DNA from: an uncultured Victivallales bacterium
GTDB taxonomy: Bacteria; Verrucomicrobiota; Lentisphaeria; Victivallales; UBA1829
NCBI GenBank assembly: GCA_944391115.1
Contig: CALXSJ010000013.1
Span: forward strand, 1-64,000
DNA: 64,000 nucleotides
Reading direction: 5' to 3'
The notes beneath the pieces were generated by a model. It saw only the letters and a list, made by a program, of their open reading frames with translations, did not search any database and was not told where the DNA came from. The position numbers and the translations under genes were made by a program. Positions 34,027 to 41,257 of the stretch are shown piece by piece (positions within the stretch are counted from its first letter, which is position 1; each line of letters begins with the position of its first letter).

Positions 34027-34788
34027 CTAGGAATACCAGATTTCATTCGCGGTCCAGACACCCATCTGCGAGATTCTGAGAGCCCGGACGCTGCCGTCCA
34101 CGAAGAGCATGTTCTCCCGCCCGCTGTGCGCATAATAAAACTCGGCAGTATCAGCTCCCGCGGCACAATGGAAAAACATCAATGCGGAAGGATGACGGAC
34201 GGATCCCGGCTGGAAAAAGGCCTGTTTTGCACTCCAGTAATTATCACACCAGGCGTTCCAGCCGCATTTGGCATTGGTATAGCATGCCAAACCCGGACAA
34301 GTCGGTGTAAAAAGACAGCCGTTCATACTGTAGGTTGTGTTTCCACTGATAAACTGCGTACCGTCGCTTCTGACGCTGACAAATTTAAAAACTCCGGAAT
34401 CGTTGATATTGGTGATCGCAGTCTGACAGATGGTTCCCTTGTAGAAATCGGGATCGAATTTCTTGATGCCGTTTTTCACATAGATATCCAGAACTGTGCC
34501 GCCATAGTCCGGCATGGAGCGTTTGGCCGGATGCCATCCCTTGAAGGAGTCGGCGTACAGAGTCGCCCAGATGTTGATCTGCCGAAGATTGCTGTAGCAG
34601 TTGATGTCGCGCGCCTTGTCCCGGGCTTTCGAAAGCGCGGGGAGAAGAAGTCCGGAAAGAATCGCAATGATCGCAATAACGACCAGGAGCTCAATCAATG
34701 TAAAATCCGCAATATTCCGCTTTTCCGGAACGGGGATCCCTGTCCCGACTGCACCGGCTCTTTCCTTCGAATCATTGATGTGGAACAT
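34027..34788 (-). CDS. Type II secretion-type pseudopilin, H-X9-DG family
   Basis: This 253-residue protein has a 28-residue leader, then [16 protein letters not shown] with Glu at mature +5, and near the end [14 protein letters not shown], an H-X9-DG motif. The residue before the expected cleavage is Asp, again not Gly. A perfect AAGGAGG ribosome site is 5 bases from the ATG. A consensus promoter drives it, and it is the first gene of an operon with a DUF4838 protein and a GH42 beta-galactosidase, which ties this pseudopilin to glycan use. An AraC gene is divergent from it, as at the locus near 1 kb. Confidence 0.92.
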   Translation of the reverse strand: MFHINDSKERAGAVGTGIPVPEKRNIADFTLIELLVVIAIIAILSGLLLPALSKARDKARDINCYSNLRQINIWATLYADSFKGWHPAKRSMPDYGGTVLDIYVKNGIKKFDPDFYKGTICQTAITNINDSGVFKFVSVRSDGTQFISGNTTYSMNGCLFTPTCPGLACYTNAKCGWNAWCDNYWSAKQAFFQPGSVRHPSALMFFHCAAGADTAEFYYAHSGRENMLFVDGSVRALRISQMGVWTANEIWYS

Positions 34789-34829
34789 GGCTGCCTCCTT
34801 GTAAGTATTGCCTGATTCCGTTTTCCTGT

Positions 34830-34858
34830 ATTATATCCGAAAAATATGATTTTGACAA
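34830..34858 (-). promoter_or_regulatory. Consensus promoter of the pseudopilin-DUF4838-GH42 operon
   Basis: On the minus strand TTGTCA (34858-34853), 17-base spacer, perfect TATAAT (34835-34830). Confidence 0.8.
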
Positions 34859-34906
34859 TGGCGGATTTGAGGATTCGACTAACCGTTTTGATAAAAAAAA
34901 AGGAAC

Positions 34907-34935
34907 TTGACTTTCCTCTCCGGATATGTTATAAT
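34907..34935 (+). promoter_or_regulatory. Consensus promoter of the AraC gene at 34968
   Basis: TTGACT (34907-34912), 17-base spacer, perfect TATAAT (34930-34935). The -35 elements of the two divergent promoters are 48 bases apart, leaving room for shared operators. Confidence 0.82.
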
Positions 34936-34967
34936 AACAGGAATAACAGAAATGATTGAGAAATGCC

Positions 34968-35801
34968 ATGGGTTATTATGATGACATCATTTTCCTGGAC
35001 TGCGGGGAGTATCCGGACTACCGCACTTCGGTCTTCATCACGCCGCGCAAGGAGCCGCAGTGGGAATTCGCGCTCCATACGCGCGGCAATCTGATCCTGC
35101 AGAGAGACCGGGGCCGGATTCAGCGCTTCTCCTCTCCGGTTCTCTTCTGGCGGGCATTCAATCAGTATTACCGCCACGGAATTCCGGACGGCGAAAGCCG
35201 CGGGCATCTGTATCTGGTGACAAGCGGATCCCGGGCGGAACGGGCCTACCAGCATCTGGCAAAACTGTTTCCAGAAGGCTTCCTGCCTCTGGAGGAGGAG
35301 AGCGAATCCTTCCGGAAAATTCTCGCCGTAATGCGGGAAATCCTGAATACGGTATGGCTCAATGATGAAAAGCAGAAACACATCGCCGCCTCCGGATTCG
35401 AAACCCTGATTGCGGAGGCAACCCGGATCTATTACAGCCGCCGGCCTGATTACGCGGACAACAACAGAATGCTGAAACTGGCCGATTCCATCCGTGCCAA
35501 CCCGATCCGTGACTACGATTTTCAAAACGTCATTGCGCAGCAGTTCGGCATGTCCTATCATTCCTTCCGGGCGCTCTTCCGGAAAGCGACGGGAAAAGCG
35601 CCCCGGCAGTTCGTCATGAAATGCCGTCTGCATTATGCGCTGGAACTGCTGAATTCCACAGACCTGCAGGTAAAGGAAATCGCGGACCGCTGCGGATTTG
35701 AAAACCCCATCAGTTTTTTCCGCTTTTTCAAAAAGAGTGTCGGAGTCACTCCCCTCCACTACCGGCATCACCTGCACAGCGATTATCTTCAGCATCTTTG
35801 A
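34968..35801 (+). CDS. AraC-family regulator of the GH42 locus
   Basis: This 277-residue protein has an N-terminal beta-rich sensor domain (residues about 10-90) and a C-terminal AraC domain (VIAQQFGMSYHSFRALFRKATG; VKEIADRCGFENPISFFRFFKK, then V-T-P-L-H-Y). The ATG at 34968 is about 25 bases downstream of the predicted transcription start, with a weak GAG ribosome site. It is divergent from the pseudopilin-DUF4838-GH42 operon, so it probably activates that operon in response to a galactoside. Confidence 0.88.
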   Translation: MGYYDDIIFLDCGEYPDYRTSVFITPRKEPQWEFALHTRGNLILQRDRGRIQRFSSPVLFWRAFNQYYRHGIPDGESRGHLYLVTSGSRAERAYQHLAKLFPEGFLPLEEESESFRKILAVMREILNTVWLNDEKQKHIAASGFETLIAEATRIYYSRRPDYADNNRMLKLADSIRANPIRDYDFQNVIAQQFGMSYHSFRALFRKATGKAPRQFVMKCRLHYALELLNSTDLQVKEIADRCGFENPISFFRFFKKSVGVTPLHYRHHLHSDYLQHL

Positions 35802-35904
35802 CTCCGCCAGCAGGTTCCGCAGGGAAAAGCCCGGAAAAACATGCGGATTTCTTCCGGTTTCCGGGAAAAAACACGATTTTTTTTATTTTTTCTTGAAAAA
35901 AGAC

Positions 35905-35933
35905 TTGCATTTCCGGAAAGAGCCGCTTATAGT
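35905..35933 (+). promoter_or_regulatory. Promoter of the small RNA gene
   Basis: TTGCAT (35905-35910), 17-base spacer, TATAGT (35928-35933). The start is expected near 35940, exactly where the closing stem of the RNA begins. Confidence 0.75.
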
Positions 35934-35940
35934 GGTGGTC

Positions 35941-36045
35941 AGGAAGCAGGCAAACGAGCTCCGAATAAAAATTGCATAGGGGCTGCAAAGCCTTAAGGTA
36001 CATAGTAAGTTGGAGCGAATAATGTTCCCCTGCTTCCGTTTTTTT
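35941..36045 (+). ncRNA. Free-standing structured small RNA, about 105 nt
   Basis: No protein gene fits here, yet the segment has its own promoter and an intrinsic terminator. The 5' end GGAAGCAGG (35942-35950) pairs perfectly with CCTGCTTCC (36029-36037), which is followed by G and seven Ts. Inside, GCTCC (35959-35963) pairs with GGAGC near 36012-36016, and a 6-bp stem (35979-35984 with 35989-35994) is capped by a GCAA tetraloop. The closed ends, internal bubble and terminal hairpin recall the layout of 6S RNA, but it is shorter than typical 6S RNAs (about 150-200 nt) and I cannot match it to a known family. It lies between an AraC gene and a convergent lipoprotein gene. Confidence 0.72.
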
Positions 36046-36129
36046 ATTGCCCCGCGGCAGGATTCCCTCTCGTGAAATATCTCCGTTTTCCCCCGTATCG
36101 CTGAAAGACGGATGCTTCATGCTGGAAAA

Positions 36130-36753
36130 TCAGAATTCATAGACGGTGACCGCGTCCACGGTATCCTTCATATCCATATTGTGCGAAGTAAAGGGAACGA
36201 GCAGTATGACCCAGTTGTTGTACTGGGCGCTGGAATTGACTTTGGAAATGGTTGCGACAGGAACGCGGTCGCGGGCATTGAAGACATTGAACGCAAAATG
36301 CCCGTATGCCATGCGCTTGACACGTTTGAGAAGCGGAATTTCGGGAACGGCGAACGTCAGATCGGTATAGGGAACCGGAATCGGAAGCGACGGCGTCCCG
36401 ATGATCCAGCTGTCATGATCGGTGGCAAGCACGCCGCAGAGAGGCTGAATCATGATCTCGGCCTGTTCCTGTTTTGCGACGATCACGCATCCGGCTTTTG
36501 AAAGTTCCATCTCCATTCTGCCCTGCACATAGGGTTTGTCGACCTGCGGTGCGAGGTAGCTGTAATCGAGAAACACCTTTCTCCCGGCGAATTTGCCCAG
36601 TCCGGCATTGGCAAGCGCCCGTTCGACGGTCGTGGCAATCAGATACTGCTCCACGGCGGAACGCTGCGTATTGGTCACCCAGGGCGTCGTGCAGCCTGAT
36701 CCGAACGCCGTCAGGGCTATGCAGAAAAGCAACAAGTAAAATTTCACGGTCAT
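36130..36753 (-). CDS. Lipoprotein of unknown function
   Basis: This 207-residue protein has a signal peptide ending in a lipobox (TAFGSGC), followed by TNTQRSAVEQYLIATTVERAL. It resembles a family of PVC-group lipoproteins known only as conserved hypotheticals. It alternates helix and strand without transmembrane segments after the anchor. The start at 36753 is supported by a promoter ending at 36807. It is a single gene, convergent with the small RNA gene. No function can be assigned. Confidence 0.75.
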   Translation of the reverse strand: MTVKFYLLLFCIALTAFGSGCTTPWVTNTQRSAVEQYLIATTVERALANAGLGKFAGRKVFLDYSYLAPQVDKPYVQGRMEMELSKAGCVIVAKQEQAEIMIQPLCGVLATDHDSWIIGTPSLPIPVPYTDLTFAVPEIPLLKRVKRMAYGHFAFNVFNARDRVPVATISKVNSSAQYNNWVILLVPFTSHNMDMKDTVDAVTVYEF

Positions 36754-36806
36754 CCTTCCCTTCCGGCAGCAGCCGGGCTTCCCACCATGGAAAACTGGAA
36801 AAAGGT

Positions 36807-36834
36807 AATATACCTGATTTCCGCGGAATTTCAA
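36807..36834 (-). promoter_or_regulatory. Promoter of the lipoprotein gene
   Basis: On the minus strand TTGAAA (36834-36829), 16-base spacer, TATATT (36812-36807). Confidence 0.65.
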
Positions 36835-36954
36835 ATCACGGGAAAAGAATCCATGCATTCCCCGGACCGGAACGGGGAAAACCGGCATGAGGAAGACACT
36901 TCTGCAAGGGAGAAGCCTTCCTCCGCCGGAGCCCGGGAGTGCCTCCCCCCCCGC

Positions 36955-37770
36955 TCAGAGTTCCTCTTCGCCCGCTTCGCGGATCCAGCCGCGCAGCCAT
37001 TCAACGGCCTCCAGACCGAGATCGGCACAGCAGTTCCCGCAGAAGACAATGCCTTCCGAGCGGCCTTTTTTCATCAGGTCGTAATAGGTGAAACATTCCT
37101 TCCGGAGCTGATCCACGGTCAGCGGCTTCCCCTCACCGTAATTCCAGATGTAACAGCCGGTCAGGCGGCGTTTTCCGGGCGTCCGCTCCACCATGCGGGC
37201 GAGATCGTCCGGCAGCGCGTCAATCTCCGCGGGAGTCTTCATATTCCAGTAAGTTATGACGTCAAACTCCTTGAGATAATCATCGATATCGAATTCCAGC
37301 TGGCGTTTGTACCAGACCACCCAGAGGTCCAGCGGGCGGACGGCGTTATGAAGGCGGGAGCGCATCTCGCGGATCTGCTCCACGGAATAGCGCGCCCAGG
37401 TTTCAACCGGTTCCAGACGGTGCGCGAAGAAATCGTCCAGAACCGCGCCGGAGATATTGGGAAACAGTGCCGCCTGGCGGAGCACTTCCTCCAGATCGCT
37501 GCTCTTGTCATTGCGCGTGGAACCGGAATCCCCCATTGCGGACCATACGACCTCGCGCATGGAACGCATCTTCTCCGACTCGGCGTCAAACGGCGGTTCC
37601 GGCTTGCCGCACATCACCACCCGGCACATGTTCGGAATCCCGAGATATTCCGCTCCTTCCACCGGCCCCATCTTATTTCCGCCGGGAAGTTTCCATGATT
37701 TGTTGCCGCCGGCATTCTGATGAGACATGGCGTCCTGGCCCCAGAGCCAGAAACAATCTTTGAGTTTCAT
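36955..37770 (-). CDS. Conserved protein of unknown function, barrel-like
   Basis: I do not recognise a family for this 271-residue soluble protein. It begins KDCFWLWGQDAMSHQN and contains GAVLDDFF, WVVWYKRQLEFDID, ITYWNMK, TGCYIWNYGEG and a GIVFCGNC segment near the end. The strand-helix alternation and acidic residues at strand ends fit a TIM barrel, possibly a glycan-related enzyme. AAGGAG lies 8 bases before the ATG. A promoter upstream (37893-37921) makes it a single-gene unit. Confidence 0.78.
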   Translation of the reverse strand: MKLKDCFWLWGQDAMSHQNAGGNKSWKLPGGNKMGPVEGAEYLGIPNMCRVVMCGKPEPPFDAESEKMRSMREVVWSAMGDSGSTRNDKSSDLEEVLRQAALFPNISGAVLDDFFAHRLEPVETWARYSVEQIREMRSRLHNAVRPLDLWVVWYKRQLEFDIDDYLKEFDVITYWNMKTPAEIDALPDDLARMVERTPGKRRLTGCYIWNYGEGKPLTVDQLRKECFTYYDLMKKGRSEGIVFCGNCCADLGLEAVEWLRGWIREAGEEEL

Positions 37771-37892
37771 CCTGACACTCCTTGCTCTTGTTCCGGATCA
37801 AAAATTTTCCGCATATCCCGTTCCGGCACGGGAAACGGACCGCGTGCGGACCCCTGCCGCACACCGGGACAGAAGACGACTGCCCGGAATCT

Positions 37893-37921
37893 AAAATACC
37901 GCGGAGAAACGGTGTTTGCAA
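37893..37921 (-). promoter_or_regulatory. Promoter of the gene at 36955-37770
   Basis: On the minus strand TTGCAA (37921-37916), 17-base spacer, TATTTT (37898-37893). Confidence 0.6.
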
Positions 37922-37984
37922 GCTGAAAAACGGGATTTTTCATGCAATTGCGTCCATGGGGAAAACAAGGGCTGTGCGGAGAAA

Positions 37985-38602
37985 TCAATCCCCGGAAGCA
38001 GAGAGCGATGCCGGAACGGAAGAGTCCCCGTGTTCCAGCACTTCCCTGCGGATCGCAGACCAGTCGGCACGCCGGATCAGAGCGGCAAGATTCGGAAAGA
38101 AGAATTTGTGCATGCCGTAACGGGGATGCTCCATTTCGGCGACAGCCTCCTCCGGGGTCCAGTCCTGAAAAACGATTCTGTATGCGGCCACCACGGCGCC
38201 GGTCCGGTCCGCTCCGTGCAGACAGTGGATCAGAAGCGGGCGCGGCGCATCGCGGATGATCTTCAGCGCCCGGACCAGATCCGCGCGATCCATCATGCCG
38301 GTGTTGATCCCGCACTCATATTCCCGGATTCCGTCCAGAGTGCCGGGATGCTTCACCGTATCGCGGAATCCCTGCCGCAGATTCAGAATGCTCCTCACGC
38401 CGATCCGTTTCAGTTCGGCAAACGACGCCTCGTCCGGCTGGGCGGAACGGTAAATCCGCGCGTCCGCGTCCACAATGTAAAAGTTTTCCGGCGCCACGGT
38501 CATCGCCAGGGATTTCGCATCGAAAGTCGGCTCCGCCGTACCGCAGGCGGCGGCAAAACACAGGAGCGCGCCGCAAAAAAAGAGAGACAGGATTCTCGCC
38601 AT
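37985..38602 (-). CDS. Exported dual-specificity/tyrosine phosphatase-like lipoprotein
   Basis: This 205-residue protein has a signal peptide ending FAAAC, so Cys20 may be lipidated. It carries the cysteine-phosphatase signature HCLHGADRTG, with nucleophile Cys127 and Arg133, plus YRSAQPDEASFAELKRIGV upstream, as in Siw14/DSP-type phosphatases. Its periplasmic location suggests phosphoinositide, phytate-like or sugar-phosphate substrates. GGAGG precedes the ATG by 6 bases. It lies 35 bases after the SGNH hydrolase gene, the last of a four-gene leftward operon. Confidence 0.87.
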   Translation of the reverse strand: MARILSLFFCGALLCFAAACGTAEPTFDAKSLAMTVAPENFYIVDADARIYRSAQPDEASFAELKRIGVRSILNLRQGFRDTVKHPGTLDGIREYECGINTGMMDRADLVRALKIIRDAPRPLLIHCLHGADRTGAVVAAYRIVFQDWTPEEAVAEMEHPRYGMHKFFFPNLAALIRRADWSAIRREVLEHGDSSVPASLSASGD

Positions 38603-38637
38603 AAAAACCTCCGTTTTTCCTAAACCTTAATGCTGGA

Positions 38638-39768
38638 TCAGCATGATTCCAATATTCCGGGGGAATTTTCCGCAAAGGCAATGATCCGCACCGCATGACC
38701 GGAACTCTTTTCGTTGTGCTTTTCCGAAACACGCAGAATCAGAGTATGTTTCCCGCGGGACAATGTGCCGGCAAGCATCCGGGTGCGTGGATAATGCAGT
38801 CCGGCGCTGTAGGCGTGATACAGGTCGGCGGAACGGAAACGCCCGCCGTCGATGCTGTATTCGACAATCCCGGCGTCGGGTCCGGCTGTCAGGAAGAGTC
38901 CGATTGCACTGCCGGAAAATTCGAGAAAAAGCTCCGCGCCGGGAGTCTCCGTGAACAGGGTCGGGAGCGCAGTGAAGCGTGCCCGTTTTTCGCCGGGAAG
39001 ACGCTCCCAGTCGGGAATTCCGAGCGTCCACTTCTCATCGTATTCCGCCGCGGAGAGAGCGGCAAAATGCGCATGAACCAGGCTTTTTTGGTCCAGCAGC
39101 GCGCGGGGACATTTTCTTTCACTCTTTCCTTTTTTTCCCGCGGCATCCAGCAGTTCCCCGATCAGCGAAGCATAGATCCGGTTGCCGAAGAGAGCGGGAT
39201 GCACGCCGCCGAAATCCTTCGTCCAGTCAAACTCGCCCGCGGCAAGGCGCGCCCCGACAACCTGCGCAAAATTCACGCTCGGGATTCCGTAATAGGACGC
39301 GACCGTCTCCATCGCGCGGATCTCCCGGGGCGTCCGCCCGTTTTTGTAACTCTCATTATGCGACTCGTTCGCGGAATAGAGGAACACGATATCCATGCGG
39401 GGATTCCGCGCATACGCCATCCGCACCATTCCCTCCATCGCACGGATGGTTTCGGACCGTTTCAGATGACCGTCCTGATTGTCATTCACGGCGAACTCGA
39501 TAAACAGCAGATCGGGCGTCATTTCCGCGAAGACATCCTGCCCGATGCGGAACGCTCCCGTATCGGAACAGGTGGAACTGATTCCCGCATTGAGGAAACG
39601 AAATGAACAGGAGGGAAAACGGGCTCGAAGCATGGCCTCGGTCAGCGCGGTATAACCGTTCATCTCCGTGATGGAACCGCCGATGAAGGCGACAGCTCCG
39701 CTTTTCGCTTTTCTGAATCTGGAAATCGCGGCGGAAAGACCGCTCCGGCATTGAATCGCATCCTTCAT
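38638..39768 (-). CDS. SGNH/GDSL-type hydrolase
   Basis: This 376-residue protein has an SGNH fold with the nucleophile Ser32 in FIGGSITE, the Asn of block III in FAVNDN (Asn95) and a block V FGGVHP with the catalytic His. After about residue 225 comes a beta-rich C-terminal domain (FLEFSGSAIGLFL; VEYSIDGG; GKHTLILRVSEKH), as in carbohydrate esterases with an accessory jelly-roll. No signal peptide is visible. It probably removes acetyl or acyl groups from sugars. It sits 23 bases after the membrane-protein gene at 39792-40346. Confidence 0.85.
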   Translation of the reverse strand: MKDAIQCRSGLSAAISRFRKAKSGAVAFIGGSITEMNGYTALTEAMLRARFPSCSFRFLNAGISSTCSDTGAFRIGQDVFAEMTPDLLFIEFAVNDNQDGHLKRSETIRAMEGMVRMAYARNPRMDIVFLYSANESHNESYKNGRTPREIRAMETVASYYGIPSVNFAQVVGARLAAGEFDWTKDFGGVHPALFGNRIYASLIGELLDAAGKKGKSERKCPRALLDQKSLVHAHFAALSAAEYDEKWTLGIPDWERLPGEKRARFTALPTLFTETPGAELFLEFSGSAIGLFLTAGPDAGIVEYSIDGGRFRSADLYHAYSAGLHYPRTRMLAGTLSRGKHTLILRVSEKHNEKSSGHAVRIIAFAENSPGILESC

Positions 39769-39791
39769 GAATCTGACTCCAAATTATTTCA

Positions 39792-40346
39792 TTAATAGAA
39801 GGAAAAAGAACAGGGGACCCCAAGCAGATTCCGCAGGATTTCCGCCTCTTTTTCCAGTTCTTTTTCCCGGGAAGGGTGGCAGTTGCACAAAAAGATCCTG
39901 CCGCCGTCGCGCAGGCGGATATTCAATTCACAATAAGCTTTCATCCCGCCGCACCGGAAACGACAGGGAGTTCCGGAGCGCAGAATCTGAATTCCGGAAA
40001 TTTCCGCAAACGGGATTGCCTTCCCGCGGACAGTGACAAGTTTCCGGTTCAGGTCCAGACTGTCCGGCAGCAGGAATTCCCGCGCATAGGGCAATACCAG
40101 AAACAGAAGGAATGCAATGAGGCAGACAACTCCTGCATACACCGGCGGCGGCAGATTCAGACGCAGCGCCGGAATCGGCAGAACGAGGACAAGAAGAATG
40201 CAGCAGCACTGAAACGCAGTAAAAAAACGTGTCGGACGCCAGTAAAACAACCCGCTTCCATTTGAGTCCAGCCGGCGCAGGTGGATCAGTTTCCATAAGG
40301 GAGAGTTGGGCACATTGATGTTTTTTACAGATTCGGAATCCGGCAT
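39792..40346 (-). CDS. Two-TM membrane protein with PH-like domain
   Basis: This 184-residue protein has two adjacent transmembrane helices around residues 40-90 (FQCCCILLVLVLPI; GVVCLIAFLLFLVL), followed by a short beta-rich cytoplasmic domain (RKLVTVRGKAIPFAEISGIQIL) resembling bacterial PH-like modules. I cannot assign a function. A GGGAGGTG ribosome site lies upstream. It starts 3 bases after the preceding membrane-protein gene ends, so the two are co-translated. Confidence 0.72.
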   Translation of the reverse strand: MPDSESVKNINVPNSPLWKLIHLRRLDSNGSGLFYWRPTRFFTAFQCCCILLVLVLPIPALRLNLPPPVYAGVVCLIAFLLFLVLPYAREFLLPDSLDLNRKLVTVRGKAIPFAEISGIQILRSGTPCRFRCGGMKAYCELNIRLRDGGRIFLCNCHPSREKELEKEAEILRNLLGVPCSFSFY

Positions 40347-40349
40347 GCT

Positions 40350-41045
40350 TCACCTCCCGGCAATTCTGCCGTACATGGTTTGTGTTGAAGTGTCATACAG
40401 AATGAAAAACGTCCCGTCCGCAAAGGTTCCCGGAAAGAAAAATGCATCGGCGGGAAAGTGCGCCGCATCCGGAAGGAACCGCCCGAAAAAATCCCGGGGA
40501 TTCCGATCGGGAATCTCTGCGGGAGTCCAGTTTTTCGCCGCGGCAAACGCGCGAAAATCGCCGGAGGCAAGACGGCAGCGCCATTCCAGCGAACAAGGAG
40601 GAATCCGGTTTTCATAAAAGCGGATGTCCGAGGCGGTTTCGGGAAGAAGCCGGCGGAGCGCCGCTCCGGAATGCAGAAGCGGGGAGATTTCCCGGAACGA
40701 ATCACAGCGATGCTCGGACAAGACGGCGGCATGATAATAAAATCCGCCGGCGGCCAGTCCGGAAAGCAGAAACGCCAGAACGCAGTTCCTGGCGGAGAAA
40801 AAACGCGCCAGCCCCCGCCGGGGCTCCGGCGTCAGACGGACTTTCAGAAAAAGCAGAAGCGCCAGCAGATCCGCGGAAAAAAACACGCCGAGCAGCAGAC
40901 TCAGACGCAAAGCGATCATCCCGTGGAGCGCGAACGCGGCAAGCGCCATCGCCAGAACCGCATTCAGCCCCAGGAGAAGAAGAAGCGCTTTTACTGCCGA
41001 AAAAAATACATTCATTCGTATTCCGGGTGTCCGTCCGTCCGGCAT
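40350..41045 (-). CDS. Membrane protein of unknown function
   Basis: This 231-residue protein has three transmembrane helices in the first 115 residues (AVKALLLLLGLNAVLAM; LSLLLGVFFSADLLALLLFL; VLAFLLSGLAAGGFYY) and a roughly 115-residue extracytoplasmic domain ending in an aromatic-rich beta segment. No family is recognised. The ATG at 41045 is chosen from AAGGAA upstream and the promoter at 41082-41110; an ATG at 41015 is an alternative. It is the first gene of the four-gene operon running to the phosphatase at 37985. Confidence 0.7.
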   Translation of the reverse strand: MPDGRTPGIRMNVFFSAVKALLLLLGLNAVLAMALAAFALHGMIALRLSLLLGVFFSADLLALLLFLKVRLTPEPRRGLARFFSARNCVLAFLLSGLAAGGFYYHAAVLSEHRCDSFREISPLLHSGAALRRLLPETASDIRFYENRIPPCSLEWRCRLASGDFRAFAAAKNWTPAEIPDRNPRDFFGRFLPDAAHFPADAFFFPGTFADGTFFILYDTSTQTMYGRIAGR

Positions 41046-41081
41046 GAAGAGGGATTCCTTCCGTTCCAGAAATTCTAAAAT

Positions 41082-41110
41082 AATATAAATCCGCATCGCC
41101 GCCATTGCAA
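41082..41110 (-). promoter_or_regulatory. Promoter of the membrane-protein/SGNH/phosphatase operon
   Basis: On the minus strand TTGCAA (41110-41105), 17-base spacer, TATATT (41087-41082). Confidence 0.72.
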
Positions 41111-41171
41111 GAGGAAAGGATGCGGAAACAGACGCCGGAAACGCAATCGGGGCTTTTTCCATCCGGAAGTC

Positions 41172-41199
41172 TTGAAAGTTGGCGCGCATCATTTATATT
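41172..41199 (+). promoter_or_regulatory. Promoter of the mnmG operon
   Basis: TTGAAA (41172-41177), 16-base spacer, TATATT (41194-41199), about 59 bases before the mnmG ATG. Confidence 0.7.
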
Positions 41200-41257
41200 A
41201 ATGAATTTTCCCGTTCCCTTCCGGAAGGGGGGAATCAAAACCACCGCTTTGGGCATT

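Noticed and set aside
35941-36045. SRP (4.5S) RNA or tmRNA
   Set aside because: The conserved SRP loop bases and any tRNA-like ends or tag frame are missing, so only a generic small-RNA call is made.
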